DNA of 64,000 nucleotides from JBCCCJ01 sp039029315 (GTDB taxonomy: Bacteria > Bacteroidota > Bacteroidia > J057): contig JBCCGK010000066.1 in NCBI GenBank assembly GCA_039029315.1, positions 1 to 64,000 on the forward strand. Direction: 5' to 3'. The position numbers and the translations under genes were made by a program. The notes under the pieces are model-generated. The model made no database searches and was not told the DNA's origin. It was given only the letters and a program-made list of their open reading frames with translations. Positions 24,852 to 33,790 of this stretch are shown in pieces. Numbering within the stretch: the stretch's first letter is position 1; every line of letters starts with the position of its first letter.

Positions 24852-27206
24852 CTAAAAATTGACAGTGTATCTGAGAACCGGAATCAGACCGGACTGCTTG
24901 GTGCTGGTGACAGAGATCTTTTGAGTGGCTGGATTATAAAAACTCCTCCTGGAATACTCATTCAAACGATTGGTGATGTTTTGGACATTGAGACTAATGG
25001 TATGTGTACTCCTGGCCTGATTGATTTTGACATTGATGCCGATATCAAAGCGATAGTAGGCATCCAGTTTCCCACTAAATGGTGTTGATGATAAAATGGT
25101 GTCAAAAGCTTCCTTTGATTTCTGTTCATCTATCTCAGTGAATCGTTGGCCTCCAGAGAAGCTTACTTTTCCATTGATGCCAAATGTGTTTTTTCTTTCT
25201 TTTCCCCACAAAAAGTCCTTCCCAATCAGTCCATTAAAAATGTAATTGCCATTGTATTGGGAGTTGAAATACTGTTCTCCATCCAGACTGAATTGAGATT
25301 GGTAGAGGGAAAGGGTACTCAAAAAATAGAAATTGTTGTGAAGAAATCGCTCCAGCGTGATTTCCAGCCCAAAGTTTCTGCCGGTTCCCTTGTTCAGCAA
25401 AGTATCTGTTCTGTCGAAAAAATCATAGGCACTGTAGGCATTGATGGCCGAAAAGTCCGTGGAAGTATCCGAGGAAACCGGGACATCGTACAACTGTTGA
25501 AAATAGGCTTCAACTTTCAGCCGGGTATGGGGCTTGACTTGCCAATCGTAACCCAGAATCCCATGTGCAGCCTTGCTGAAGTCTAGAGATCGGTTGGGCC
25601 TCAGTGTGTCCTGACCAACAATTTGTGGAGCCAAGTAGGTGCTAATGTCTTCTGTCCGTGAATGTAGGCCTGTTCCCAGAGTGAGAGCATGTTGTTTTTT
25701 AAGCTGCCATCTGAGGGCCAATCTTGGCTCCAGGGACTGATTGTCATTGAGGCCATAGCGCAGATAGTGGACACCTGAGTTGAGGGTGAACTGTTGGGAC
25801 AATCTCCATTTCCATTGGGCAAATGCCTGAAATTGCAGGGTATTTCCATGAATGTCCAAGGTTGTTTTGAGAAGAGAATCTATGTCTGATTGCACTTCAT
25901 AGGCACTCTTGAGATGACTGAGGACAATCCCTGTTCGGAGCACATGCTTGACATTGAACTTGTGGTGGAGAAAGGAAGAGAGACGAAGATTGTTGCGCAG
26001 GCTGGTTTCCACATAATTTGGGCGTGATTTGTTGTTCTCAATCAGATTGTATCGGTAAGCATAGTCATTCAGAGAAGCAGAAGCCACTGTTTTGGTATAG
26101 GTTTTCTCTCCCAGAAAAGCCATGTGCTTGAGACCGACAATTCCAGTCATGGATTCATCTACTTCATTTTCGGTGATCGTTTCACTCCAGTCTGGATCTG
26201 TGTCAAAATCTGCCAGACTTGTCCCCCCTACGCCAAAGAGATTGAAGGTGCCGATCTTTTTGGTGGGAAAATTCAGATTGAAGCTCAGATCCTGATAGGT
26301 TGGCAAGACATCACCGGCTACTTTGATTCCCAAATGATTCAGGATGGACAGGGTAGAGTACCGATAGTTGAACAAATAGGAAGCCTCTGAATTCTTGTGA
26401 AAAGGCCCTTCCCCTGCCAGTTCAAGTCCCAGAAATCCTGCCCCTGCGGTCATTTCTCTTTGTTCATTGTTCCCGGTTCTGAATCTCAGGTCAAATACCC
26501 CCGACAGCGCATTGCCATATTCCGCAGGAAAAGCCCCGGTAAAGAAATCTGAAGCGCGAAGTACATTGGAACTCAACATACTCACCGCACCTCCGGAACT
26601 GCCCAGGGAAGCAAAGTGATTGGGATTCATAATCTCTATGCCCTCCAACCGCCACAACAATCCTCTGGGGGAGTTCCCCCGAATCACAATGTCATTGTAG
26701 ATATCATCTCCTGCCCCTGTAACTCCCGCGAAATTCTGGGCCTGACGGGCTGGGTCTGCAATGGAAGCTGCATATCGACTTGCCTCTTCCACGGTCAATG
26801 TTCGCGCACTGATGGTGGAGAATTCATTGATGCTGATGGCTTTGCTCTGCTCATCACTGATGGTTACTGCATCCAAAGTCTGGAAGCTTTCTGTCATTTC
26901 CAGCTCTAGCACTACTTCTTTGCCTGCCGTGACCTCGATATTCGGCAGGACCAGGGGCTCGTAGCCGATGTAGGATACCACCAGGCTGTGTCTGCCAAGG
27001 GGAACCTTACTCAACCAAAATTTCCCTTCTTCATTGCTGTTGCCACCAATGAGCGGTTCGCTGTCCTGAATCATGATGGTGGCGAAGGCAATGGGCTGTT
27101 TCGTGTCGATGTCTACTAACTTACCTCTGACCGTCTGTTGAGAATATCCAACAAATGACGTGAGGAGCAGGAGTGTGAGAAGTGATATGCGGGATGCAGT
27201 CATCAT
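24852..27206 (-). CDS. TonB-dependent receptor with CarboxypepD_reg-like domain
   Basis: The start at ATG 27206 gives the signal peptide MMTASRISLLTLLLLTSFVG. The 784-residue product has a carboxypeptidase-regulatory-like domain (about 22-105: VRGKLVDIDTKQPIAFATI), a plug domain (about 120-240: IRGNSPRGLLWRLEGIEI) and a 22-strand barrel ending in an aromatic residue. It imports a large or scarce ligand with TonB energy, and the ligand is not readable from sequence. It is divergent from the LytS/LytTR pair at 27461 and upstream of the small barrel gene. No SusD gene is nearby, so it is not a typical glycan locus. Confidence 0.88.
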   Translation of the reverse strand: MMTASRISLLTLLLLTSFVGYSQQTVRGKLVDIDTKQPIAFATIMIQDSEPLIGGNSNEEGKFWLSKVPLGRHSLVVSYIGYEPLVLPNIEVTAGKEVVLELEMTESFQTLDAVTISDEQSKAISINEFSTISARTLTVEEASRYAASIADPARQAQNFAGVTGAGDDIYNDIVIRGNSPRGLLWRLEGIEIMNPNHFASLGSSGGAVSMLSSNVLRASDFFTGAFPAEYGNALSGVFDLRFRTGNNEQREMTAGAGFLGLELAGEGPFHKNSEASYLFNYRYSTLSILNHLGIKVAGDVLPTYQDLSFNLNFPTKKIGTFNLFGVGGTSLADFDTDPDWSETITENEVDESMTGIVGLKHMAFLGEKTYTKTVASASLNDYAYRYNLIENNKSRPNYVETSLRNNLRLSSFLHHKFNVKHVLRTGIVLSHLKSAYEVQSDIDSLLKTTLDIHGNTLQFQAFAQWKWRLSQQFTLNSGVHYLRYGLNDNQSLEPRLALRWQLKKQHALTLGTGLHSRTEDISTYLAPQIVGQDTLRPNRSLDFSKAAHGILGYDWQVKPHTRLKVEAYFQQLYDVPVSSDTSTDFSAINAYSAYDFFDRTDTLLNKGTGRNFGLEITLERFLHNNFYFLSTLSLYQSQFSLDGEQYFNSQYNGNYIFNGLIGKDFLWGKERKNTFGINGKVSFSGGQRFTEIDEQKSKEAFDTILSSTPFSGKLDAYYRFDIGINVKINQARSTHTISLNVQNITNRLNEYSRRSFYNPATQKISVTSTKQSGLIPVLRYTVNF

Positions 27207-27460
27207 GAAAAGGTATTTGTCTGTTGGGAAAAGAGATATCGGATTAATGTCTTGAACCAAGAATAGGACATTGGATTCCTCTTTCCATATTTGATCCATC
27301 GGCGGCAGCAGAAATCTTTCCAAAGGCCTTTTCATTCCGATAAGTGGAAAGCGGCATCACCCAGATTCCGTTCAACCGGTCAAAAGAGCCTTTTGTCAGA
27401 TGTTGGGAGAGAATCATGGGAAAATATTCTCCTCTTCCTTCATAATTTGTAACATGGGTC

Positions 27461-28486
27461 ATGGACCAAGCAAATTTTCGGACGTATAGCAGGTTGAGCC
27501 AGCTAGGACTTTGGTTGATCTTCTTCCTGATTTATTTTTTGGAAGAATTGAACTATTCGAGTGCAGGGCTCTCCTTTGTATATGCAGGTAGTTTTGCCAT
27601 CCTTCATGCAGTTCCTGTCTATGTGCACTACTACCTCCTACTCCCCCTTCTCAGACAAGGAAAACGTTGGCAATATGGGACAGCTAGCATTGTGCTCCTG
27701 TTCTCCACCAGTGTGATTTTGCGAGGGATCGAAACCGCTCTTCCGTATACTTATCCCTATGATTACCCTTTTCTTCCTGATGTTTCCTACAATCTCTTGT
27801 TATTGCTGCTCGTCGTCGCTGTGAGTAGTCTGTATTATTTTGTAGAAGCCTGGATCACCAATATTCAAACCCAAAGTCTGCTCCGTAACGAGAAATTGCA
27901 TGCGGAACTGAGTTTCCTCAAATCCCAGATCAATCCGCATTTTTTGTTCAATACGCTCAACAACATTTATTCCTACGTGCAAACCAATAATGAGAAAGCC
28001 GCTCCTATGCTCGAACGCCTCTCATCCATTTTGCGATTCATCGTATATGATGGACAAGAGGATCGAGTAATGCTCATGAAAGAATTAGATACCGTAGAGG
28101 ACCTGATCGAAATGTATCGGATGAAAAACCCTGAACTCAACAACATTCGATTGCACATAGAAGGCGTAAAAGGCTATCACCTCATTCCTCCATTGCTCCT
28201 CATCAATATTGTAGAAAATGCCTGCAAGCACAGTGATGCGACCAGCAATCCAGATGGTTTCATTCAAATAGAGATGAAACTAGGCGATGGGGATCGCTTT
28301 CACATGGAGGTAGTCAATTCTGTCAAAGATCGCATTCCCAAAGATCCCGATTATCAAGGGGTTGGATTGGAAAACCTCAAGCGGAGATTGAATTTGCTGT
28401 ATCCAGATGCCTATGTATTGGAGGAAAAGCTTGAACAAGATCACTATCAGCTGAATTTGAGCCTCCCACTTGAAAGAAAAGAATGA
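27461..28486 (+). CDS. LytS-type sensor histidine kinase
   Basis: This 341-residue kinase has four predicted membrane helices in the first 130 residues and a His_kinase (PF06580-type) domain. The phospho-accepting H160 lies in INPHFLFNTLNNI and the ATP-binding end has the N-box LINIVENACKHS and GVGLENLKRRL. It has no separate sensory domain; the membrane part must sense. It overlaps the response regulator gene by 4 bp, so they form a two-component system. It is divergent from the TonB receptor gene. Confidence 0.9.
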   Translation: MDQANFRTYSRLSQLGLWLIFFLIYFLEELNYSSAGLSFVYAGSFAILHAVPVYVHYYLLLPLLRQGKRWQYGTASIVLLFSTSVILRGIETALPYTYPYDYPFLPDVSYNLLLLLLVVAVSSLYYFVEAWITNIQTQSLLRNEKLHAELSFLKSQINPHFLFNTLNNIYSYVQTNNEKAAPMLERLSSILRFIVYDGQEDRVMLMKELDTVEDLIEMYRMKNPELNNIRLHIEGVKGYHLIPPLLLINIVENACKHSDATSNPDGFIQIEMKLGDGDRFHMEVVNSVKDRIPKDPDYQGVGLENLKRRLNLLYPDAYVLEEKLEQDHYQLNLSLPLERKE

Positions 28487-29232
28487 TCATGAAATATCGA
28501 GTATTGATTGCCGATGATGAAAAGCCTGCCCAAGACTTATTGGTCGCCTATGTACAGAAGATAGAAGAGCTGGAGGTTTTGAAGGTGGTAAGCAGTGGGC
28601 TGGAGGCAAAAAAAGCGATCCATCAGGGAGGGGTCGATATCTTTCTCTCCGATATCCAGATGGACGATCTAACAGGGATCGAAGTGTTAAAAACCTTGAA
28701 GAATAAGCCTGTTACCATCTTCACCACTGCCTATTCAGAGTATGCGCTGGATGGATACGAGTTGGACATTATCGATTATTTGGTCAAGCCAATTTCTTTC
28801 CAGCGATTCTGCAAAGCCATAGACAAAGCCATAGAACTGATCCAATATACACCTTCCGCTTCTTCCTCCAATCCCTCTTCCTCAGCAGATAGCCTCGCCG
28901 ACGCTCAAGCCTCTTCCTACTTCTTTGTCAAAACCAGTCGGAAGATCATCAAGCTAGCCTATGATGAGATTCTGTTTGTTCAGAGTTATGGGGAATATGT
29001 GAAGATCTACACCAAAGACGATGTCGTCCTGGCCCTACAAACAACTGGATTCATGGAAGAGCTATTGCCTCCGCATCACTTCAAGCGCATCCATAGATCC
29101 CACATTGTCAATGTCGATCACATCCAAGAGATTGAGGGGAATCAGATACGGATCGACCATTACACCTTACCCATCAGCAAAAGAATGAAGGATAGCTTCA
29201 TGGAGTTGATTCAGAAGAAGGGCTTGATTTAG
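28483..29232 (+). CDS. LytTR response regulator
   Basis: This 249-residue regulator has a receiver domain (acidic pocket D11 D12, phospho-acceptor D57 in FLSDIQMDD, conserved K in DYLVKPI), a Ser-rich linker at about 125-145 and a LytTR DNA-binding domain (FVKTSRKIIKLAYDEILFVQSYGEYVKIY ... HRSHIVNVDHI, SKRMKD). It is the partner of the kinase before it. Its targets probably include neighbouring envelope genes, but I see no paired LytTR site. Confidence 0.9.
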   Translation: MIMKYRVLIADDEKPAQDLLVAYVQKIEELEVLKVVSSGLEAKKAIHQGGVDIFLSDIQMDDLTGIEVLKTLKNKPVTIFTTAYSEYALDGYELDIIDYLVKPISFQRFCKAIDKAIELIQYTPSASSSNPSSSADSLADAQASSYFFVKTSRKIIKLAYDEILFVQSYGEYVKIYTKDDVVLALQTTGFMEELLPPHHFKRIHRSHIVNVDHIQEIEGNQIRIDHYTLPISKRMKDSFMELIQKKGLI

Positions 29233-29482
29233 ATGATGATTTGCCCCGAGGCAAGCTTGTTTATAGTCCAGGCCGAGCTCCCGATCCGGCCACAATCGAT
29301 TTTGTCCAGTAGGCAGATCTCCTTTGTAGAATTTCGTCAAGCACCTTTATGATGTGTATCATATCCAGATACCACAAAAGCGAATGATCAAAAATTATCC
29401 CGCTTATGTTACGAAATGAAGATCTACTGATACTGATAAGAGCATCTTGGTTTTATTATCCATTAACGCAAAATACAAACAC

Positions 29483-30997
29483 ATGCGTATTGCAATTATC
29501 GGAGCCGGTGTATCTGGAATCGGCACTGCCATCATTTTACAAAAAGCGGGTCATGCAGTAACTATTTTTGATAAAGCCCCTCAAATTGGGGGAGTCTGGG
29601 CCCAGGCTTACTCGGAGGTACGTTTGCAAAACATTGACCAACAATATCATTTTTCAGACTTTCCCTGGCCTCAAACACCTGATTTGCACCCTACTGCCAA
29701 GCAAATCATGGAATATCTAAGCGCTGCGGCTATACATTTTGAGCTGGATATCAGACTGAATCACTATATAGAATCACTGGAAGAAACAGATGACGGTTGG
29801 AACGTGAATCTAATCCTTGCTGAAGGAAAAACTCAATTTCACGCAGATTTTGTCATCTCTTCTATCGGGCAATATTCAGGAGGGAAAAACAGACCAAAAT
29901 TTGACGGAGAGTCCGAATTTACAGGAACGATCATCACAGAAAGAGATATTCAGGATCTGACTGATTTTCAAGATAAAAAAGTCGCCGTTGTTGGCTTTGG
30001 GAAAAGTGCCCTGGACATGGCCACACTCACTGCACTGGAAGGTGCTCAGGTAGAACATATTTTCAGAACTCCGCGTTGGACAGTGCCTTTGAAAATCCTG
30101 GGCGTTCATTATTCCTATCCCTTGTTCAGTCGGATGGGGTCAGTCATGATGCCAGCCTGGGCTTATCCCAGTAAAGCAGAAGCGTTTTTGCATCGAAAAC
30201 TTGCTTTTCTGGTGAAGGGATTCTGGTTTATGCTTTCTCGCCTGTTTACAATATTGATCAAATCAAAAGGCTGGTTCAAAGGAAAAGAAGTGCAGGAACG
30301 ATTAAACAGCATTATTCCGAAACATCCTATGTTACATGATTTGAGATCAGCTACGGCTTTGCAACCTCCTGCCTTTTGTCGATTAATCGCTGAAGGAATC
30401 ATCACTCCCAACCATGCTGAATTGGAAGGATTCACCTCCAATGGAGTCGTATTGAGTAATGGAAAAACGATAGAAGCAGATACCGTCATTCTTTCCCTTG
30501 GATCGAATTCACCAATATTTCCTTTTATGCCTGCAACGTATAGAGAGATCCTTGAAAAGGAAGAAGATGGGGTTCAGTTATATAGGCACATGATTCATCC
30601 AGATATTCCAAATTTCGCCTTTGCTGGGTATAATCATGGATTTTTACACATCCCGGCAGTAGAAGTTGGTACGGTTTGGTTGCTTGCTTTACTTGACGGA
30701 GAACTGAGTCTTCCTCCTGTTGAAGAAATGAGAGAAACAATTCATTATGTCAGGGAGTGGAAGCGGCAACATATTCAGTTTGAGCCTTCCCGATCCTGTG
30801 CCATCAATACGCGCTACCAACAATATCTTGATATCATGCTAAAGGAGCTAAGACTTTCTCCCTATCGAAAATCCAATCCCATTGCAGAGCTTTTTGGCAG
30901 ATATGGAGCCGGTGATTATCAGGGAGTGTTAGAGGAATATTTGGCCTCCAGAGAGCAAGAAGAACAAGTGTATGAGCCAGTACTTGCAATGACTTAA
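29483..30997 (+). CDS. Flavin-containing monooxygenase-like protein
   Basis: ATG 29483 begins at MRIAIIGAGVSGIG; the upstream codons to 29447 are not needed. The 504-residue protein has the FAD motif GAGVSG (residues 7-12), a second dinucleotide motif VAVVGFGKSALDMA for NADPH, and FAFAGYNHG near the end, all as in class B flavin monooxygenases. The FMO/BVMO fingerprint FxGxxxH is not clear, so substrate class is open. It stands alone, with a shared bidirectional terminator after it. Confidence 0.75.
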   Translation: MRIAIIGAGVSGIGTAIILQKAGHAVTIFDKAPQIGGVWAQAYSEVRLQNIDQQYHFSDFPWPQTPDLHPTAKQIMEYLSAAAIHFELDIRLNHYIESLEETDDGWNVNLILAEGKTQFHADFVISSIGQYSGGKNRPKFDGESEFTGTIITERDIQDLTDFQDKKVAVVGFGKSALDMATLTALEGAQVEHIFRTPRWTVPLKILGVHYSYPLFSRMGSVMMPAWAYPSKAEAFLHRKLAFLVKGFWFMLSRLFTILIKSKGWFKGKEVQERLNSIIPKHPMLHDLRSATALQPPAFCRLIAEGIITPNHAELEGFTSNGVVLSNGKTIEADTVILSLGSNSPIFPFMPATYREILEKEEDGVQLYRHMIHPDIPNFAFAGYNHGFLHIPAVEVGTVWLLALLDGELSLPPVEEMRETIHYVREWKRQHIQFEPSRSCAINTRYQQYLDIMLKELRLSPYRKSNPIAELFGRYGAGDYQGVLEEYLASREQEEQVYEPVLAMT

Positions 30998-31066
30998 ACC
31001 TGGAGGAAGACATGTTATTAATCGCATATCTTCCCAGACCTTTACTTGCGGGTTGATCGGGTGCGC

Positions 31067-31110
31067 AAAGGGATCTTTCGCATTCTCCTGAGAGATGGAA
31101 AGATCCCCTT
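31067..31110. terminator. Bidirectional terminator between convergent genes
   Basis: GGGATCTTTC (31070-31079) pairs with GAAAGATCCC (31098-31107). AAA precedes it and CTTTT follows, and the loop is 18 bases. It lies between the monooxygenase gene and the convergent outer-membrane protein gene and can serve both. Confidence 0.65.
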
Positions 31111-31117
31111 TTCAACA

Positions 31118-32014
31118 TCATTTTCCCTTCAATATGTAAAATACACCTACATTGAAGCTGGGAGCTGCCAGGATATTCCGGGCAAACAAGACCCCTCCCG
31201 CAGAGACAGAAAGCCCCCAATTCTTTGGATGGATATAGTTTGCCTCTGGGAGAATGGCAAAATAGGTCAGACGGTTGCCAAATATGGAAGAACTGCCCGT
31301 AACGCCTCCAGCCATATCCGCGGGAAAAGGCTGAACCTGTGTCCATTTGAAGGCAAATGCCCAGCTTTCTTTCGGGGTCCACCCCAATTCTCCTCCCCAC
31401 ACAAAGGCATCATCATAGTTGACCGTTGACAAACCTGTGCTGTAGGCCAGGTCCGCAGTGCCCCGCCATTGGTAGCCAACGGAGAGATTAGCATAAAATG
31501 GCTTTGGGTAGAAAGAATGAGAAGCATGAAGCATGCCGATTGCCCCCCATGCACCATCGCCAGATTGCAACAGTTCTGAGTTTCCACCTACATTGGCACC
31601 AGAAGGCAATTTCAACTGTCCTGAGGCTGCCAAGACGATAGGTCCCTTCTTGATGATCCCGTATTTGAGCCCCACTTGTATTTCTCCAAGGCCGTTGAAT
31701 TGATCTCCAGGAATCACCACTCCGTCAGCCCGACTTTCCAGATTGTTGATGGTGCTTCGAACGAACAGCTGCGCATTGAGCAAAGCGGTCAATCGATCTG
31801 TAATTCCATATTCCCCATACAGCACCGTGCTGTATACTGAAGTAGTGGTGATATCGATGAGATCTCCATTGGGGGCATAAAATTGGCCCGCGCGGATGGT
31901 ACTCTGATTGAGCTTGAAATATCCTGCCTGCTTGGCTTGCGTCCAACCACTTTGGGCTTGGACAAAAGACAGGAAAGCAGAGAAACCTATGATAAATAGC
32001 GGTATTCGTTTCAT
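31118..32014 (-). CDS. Outer-membrane porin-like transporter
   Basis: This 298-residue protein has a signal peptide (MKRIPLFIIGFSAFLSFVQAQ) and a beta-barrel pattern (YSTVLYGEYGITDRLTALLNA, GLGEIQVGLKYGII, LSVGYQWRG, NVGVFYIL), similar to the MetA-pathway/phenol-degradation outer-membrane family. It lies 21 bp after the BIG2-DM13 lipoprotein gene on the same strand, so the two are likely one operon, and the products may work together at the outer membrane. Confidence 0.65.
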   Translation of the reverse strand: MKRIPLFIIGFSAFLSFVQAQSGWTQAKQAGYFKLNQSTIRAGQFYAPNGDLIDITTTSVYSTVLYGEYGITDRLTALLNAQLFVRSTINNLESRADGVVIPGDQFNGLGEIQVGLKYGIIKKGPIVLAASGQLKLPSGANVGGNSELLQSGDGAWGAIGMLHASHSFYPKPFYANLSVGYQWRGTADLAYSTGLSTVNYDDAFVWGGELGWTPKESWAFAFKWTQVQPFPADMAGGVTGSSSIFGNRLTYFAILPEANYIHPKNWGLSVSAGGVLFARNILAAPSFNVGVFYILKGK

Positions 32015-32035
32015 GTTGGATAGAAGATGAAGGAG

Positions 32036-33229
32036 TTATTCAAATGTAGCCGTTCCAAATGGTGCCCCGAAAGGCTGACAATAAATCAGGACATGGTCAA
32101 AGTCCTGTGGATTCACGTTGGCAGGAATGGCATAGGTTTGCATGCCAGACGTGGCTTGTAATTTCTCCAGTTTTACCCCGCCACTCACATTGGTCGCATT
32201 GGGGCTGAGATACACATAGAGTCCAGGTCCATTGGAGGATTGGAAGTCTGGGTCAAACATTAAGGTCGACTCGCCATCAATAGTCATCAGGGTGGCTGTT
32301 CCCTTTACATTGTATCCGTTGAGTCCCTGGAAACTTCCCATACGCGTGATCGTATCGGCTGGCGCCATCACCATCAACGGAGCTGGCAAGCTGTTCACCC
32401 CCTCGGAGGAGGCGATGATTTGGGTCTCCCCTTCGGCCAGGGCAAGTACTACTCCATCTTCATTGACGGTACAGATGCTGGGATTGGTGCTTGTCCAGCT
32501 GATCTCCTTATCCGTTAAGATCGCTCCACTGGCATTGCGCAATACCGATTGAAACTGTAGCGTATCACCGATAAAAAGGTCGCTTCGGCTACTTGTGATG
32601 CTGATCTCAGCAAGCACACTGGGATCAACCGATACTGTCGCTAAAAGGGAATCTTTCAGGGTCGTAGTCGAAATGTCAATCCATACCTGCCCAGCTGCAA
32701 CGGCCATCAACAGTCCGTCGGCGTCTACGCTCGCTATGGATGGATCGCGGCTGCTCCACTCCACAGGAACATCCATCAACACACTTTCGTCAGAAGCAAT
32801 TACCTGAGCTGAGAGTTGCTGGCTTTCCCCTTCCAATAAAATGATAGAGGAATGGCTGAGGTCAATTCGGGCGGGAACAGGACCAAGGTCTTCCTCCACC
32901 GTTACAAGGAGAGAATCTTCCAGACTTGTCGTCAATACGTCGATCCATACCTCCCCAGCAGAAACAGCCATCAGCAGTCCATCGGGATCTACGCTAGCTA
33001 TAGCCGGATTGCGGCTGATAAAATTCACAGAGGCAGTCAACACACTTCCGTCAGAAGCAATTACTTGGGCAGAAAGTTGTTGACTTTCCCCTTCCAATAC
33101 CATGAGAGAGGAATGGCTCAATTCAAATCGAGCAGGGACAGGGCCAAGAGGTTCATCCACAAAATCTGTGGTGATACAACTGGAAAGTGCCAATAGAATC
33201 AAAGGCAGGAAATAACTGTGTCGTTTCAT
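32036..33229 (-). CDS. Lipoprotein with three BIG2 domains and a DM13 domain
   Basis: This 397-residue lipoprotein has the lipobox ALSSC at about 14-18. Three bacterial Ig-like (BIG2) repeats span about 34-290, each with S-L-L-EGESQQLSAQV and W-S-PSIASVD-DGLL-AVAAGE. The last 100 residues (about 297-397: MGSFQGLNGYNVKGTATL, SSNGPGLYVYLSPN, DFDHVLIYCQPFG) match the DM13 domain, proposed to be a redox or electron-transfer module whose conserved Cys is in IYCQPF. The two first repeats are nearly identical, which suggests recent duplication. It probably acts at the cell surface with the barrel protein encoded next. Confidence 0.8.
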   Translation of the reverse strand: MKRHSYFLPLILLALSSCITTDFVDEPLGPVPARFELSHSSLMVLEGESQQLSAQVIASDGSVLTASVNFISRNPAIASVDPDGLLMAVSAGEVWIDVLTTSLEDSLLVTVEEDLGPVPARIDLSHSSIILLEGESQQLSAQVIASDESVLMDVPVEWSSRDPSIASVDADGLLMAVAAGQVWIDISTTTLKDSLLATVSVDPSVLAEISITSSRSDLFIGDTLQFQSVLRNASGAILTDKEISWTSTNPSICTVNEDGVVLALAEGETQIIASSEGVNSLPAPLMVMAPADTITRMGSFQGLNGYNVKGTATLMTIDGESTLMFDPDFQSSNGPGLYVYLSPNATNVSGGVKLEKLQATSGMQTYAIPANVNPQDFDHVLIYCQPFGAPFGTATFE

Positions 33230-33790
33230 GTAAAAGGAAAAATCTTATGTGTTTGTGCTACAAACGTATGGCAATCCTCTCGACTGAATCGTCCGTTGTG
33301 AGACATATTCGCAGATGTTTTTGATGACAATGAGGGATATGCCCCCTCCTTCTCCTAGACCTCTTCCGCACAACCATATTTTTCCTCGACCAGGAGAAAT
33401 AAGCCCACAAAAAACGCCCAATCTTCGGTCAGATCGGACGTAAACCTTGAAATTGTACGAAAATCAGCAGAAAGTGAGGGAAATGAATCCTATTTTTATA
33501 TAGGTGAAAATGAAATAGGTGTAATGTTGATTTTTGAGGGGGTATAGGAAAGGTATTGCTTACTCCACGCTCAAAATATTTTCATAAAATTGCTGATCCT
33601 GTCTTTATGAGACATATTTTATATTTCCCTCAGTAAAAATACCAGAATCCTTCCCCGCTTTCATTCCAAAATAGGATAGGGGTAAGATGGGAGGTTCTCG
33701 ATCTCTGCCTACTGAATCTCATTTTCAGCATTCAAAGCCTCAATGATCCGCTGCTAGGCCTTCGTCGCACTCACATTCAACGGGTCTTAC
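33230..33790. other. 561-bp intergenic region
   Basis: The region lies between the S74 gene's 3' end and the BIG2-DM13 gene's start. It holds the 77-bp repeat at 33405-33481 and otherwise purine- and T-rich sequence. I see no open frame with coding character and no RNA gene. The promoter of the BIG2-DM13 operon should be near its left end. Confidence 0.4.
33405..33481 (-). repeat. 77-bp dispersed repeat (pair with 42599-42675), copy A
   Basis: Aligns without gaps to 42599-42675 at 69 of 77 positions. It ends in GCAGAAAGTGAGGGA, one base from the 15-base GCAGAGAGTGAGGGA found at the 3' end of the tRNA-Ser gene. No open frame spans it. Confidence 0.65.

Noticed and set aside
24852..27206. SusCD-type glycan utilisation locus
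   Set aside because: There is a TonB receptor but no SusD lipoprotein or glycoside hydrolase next to it.
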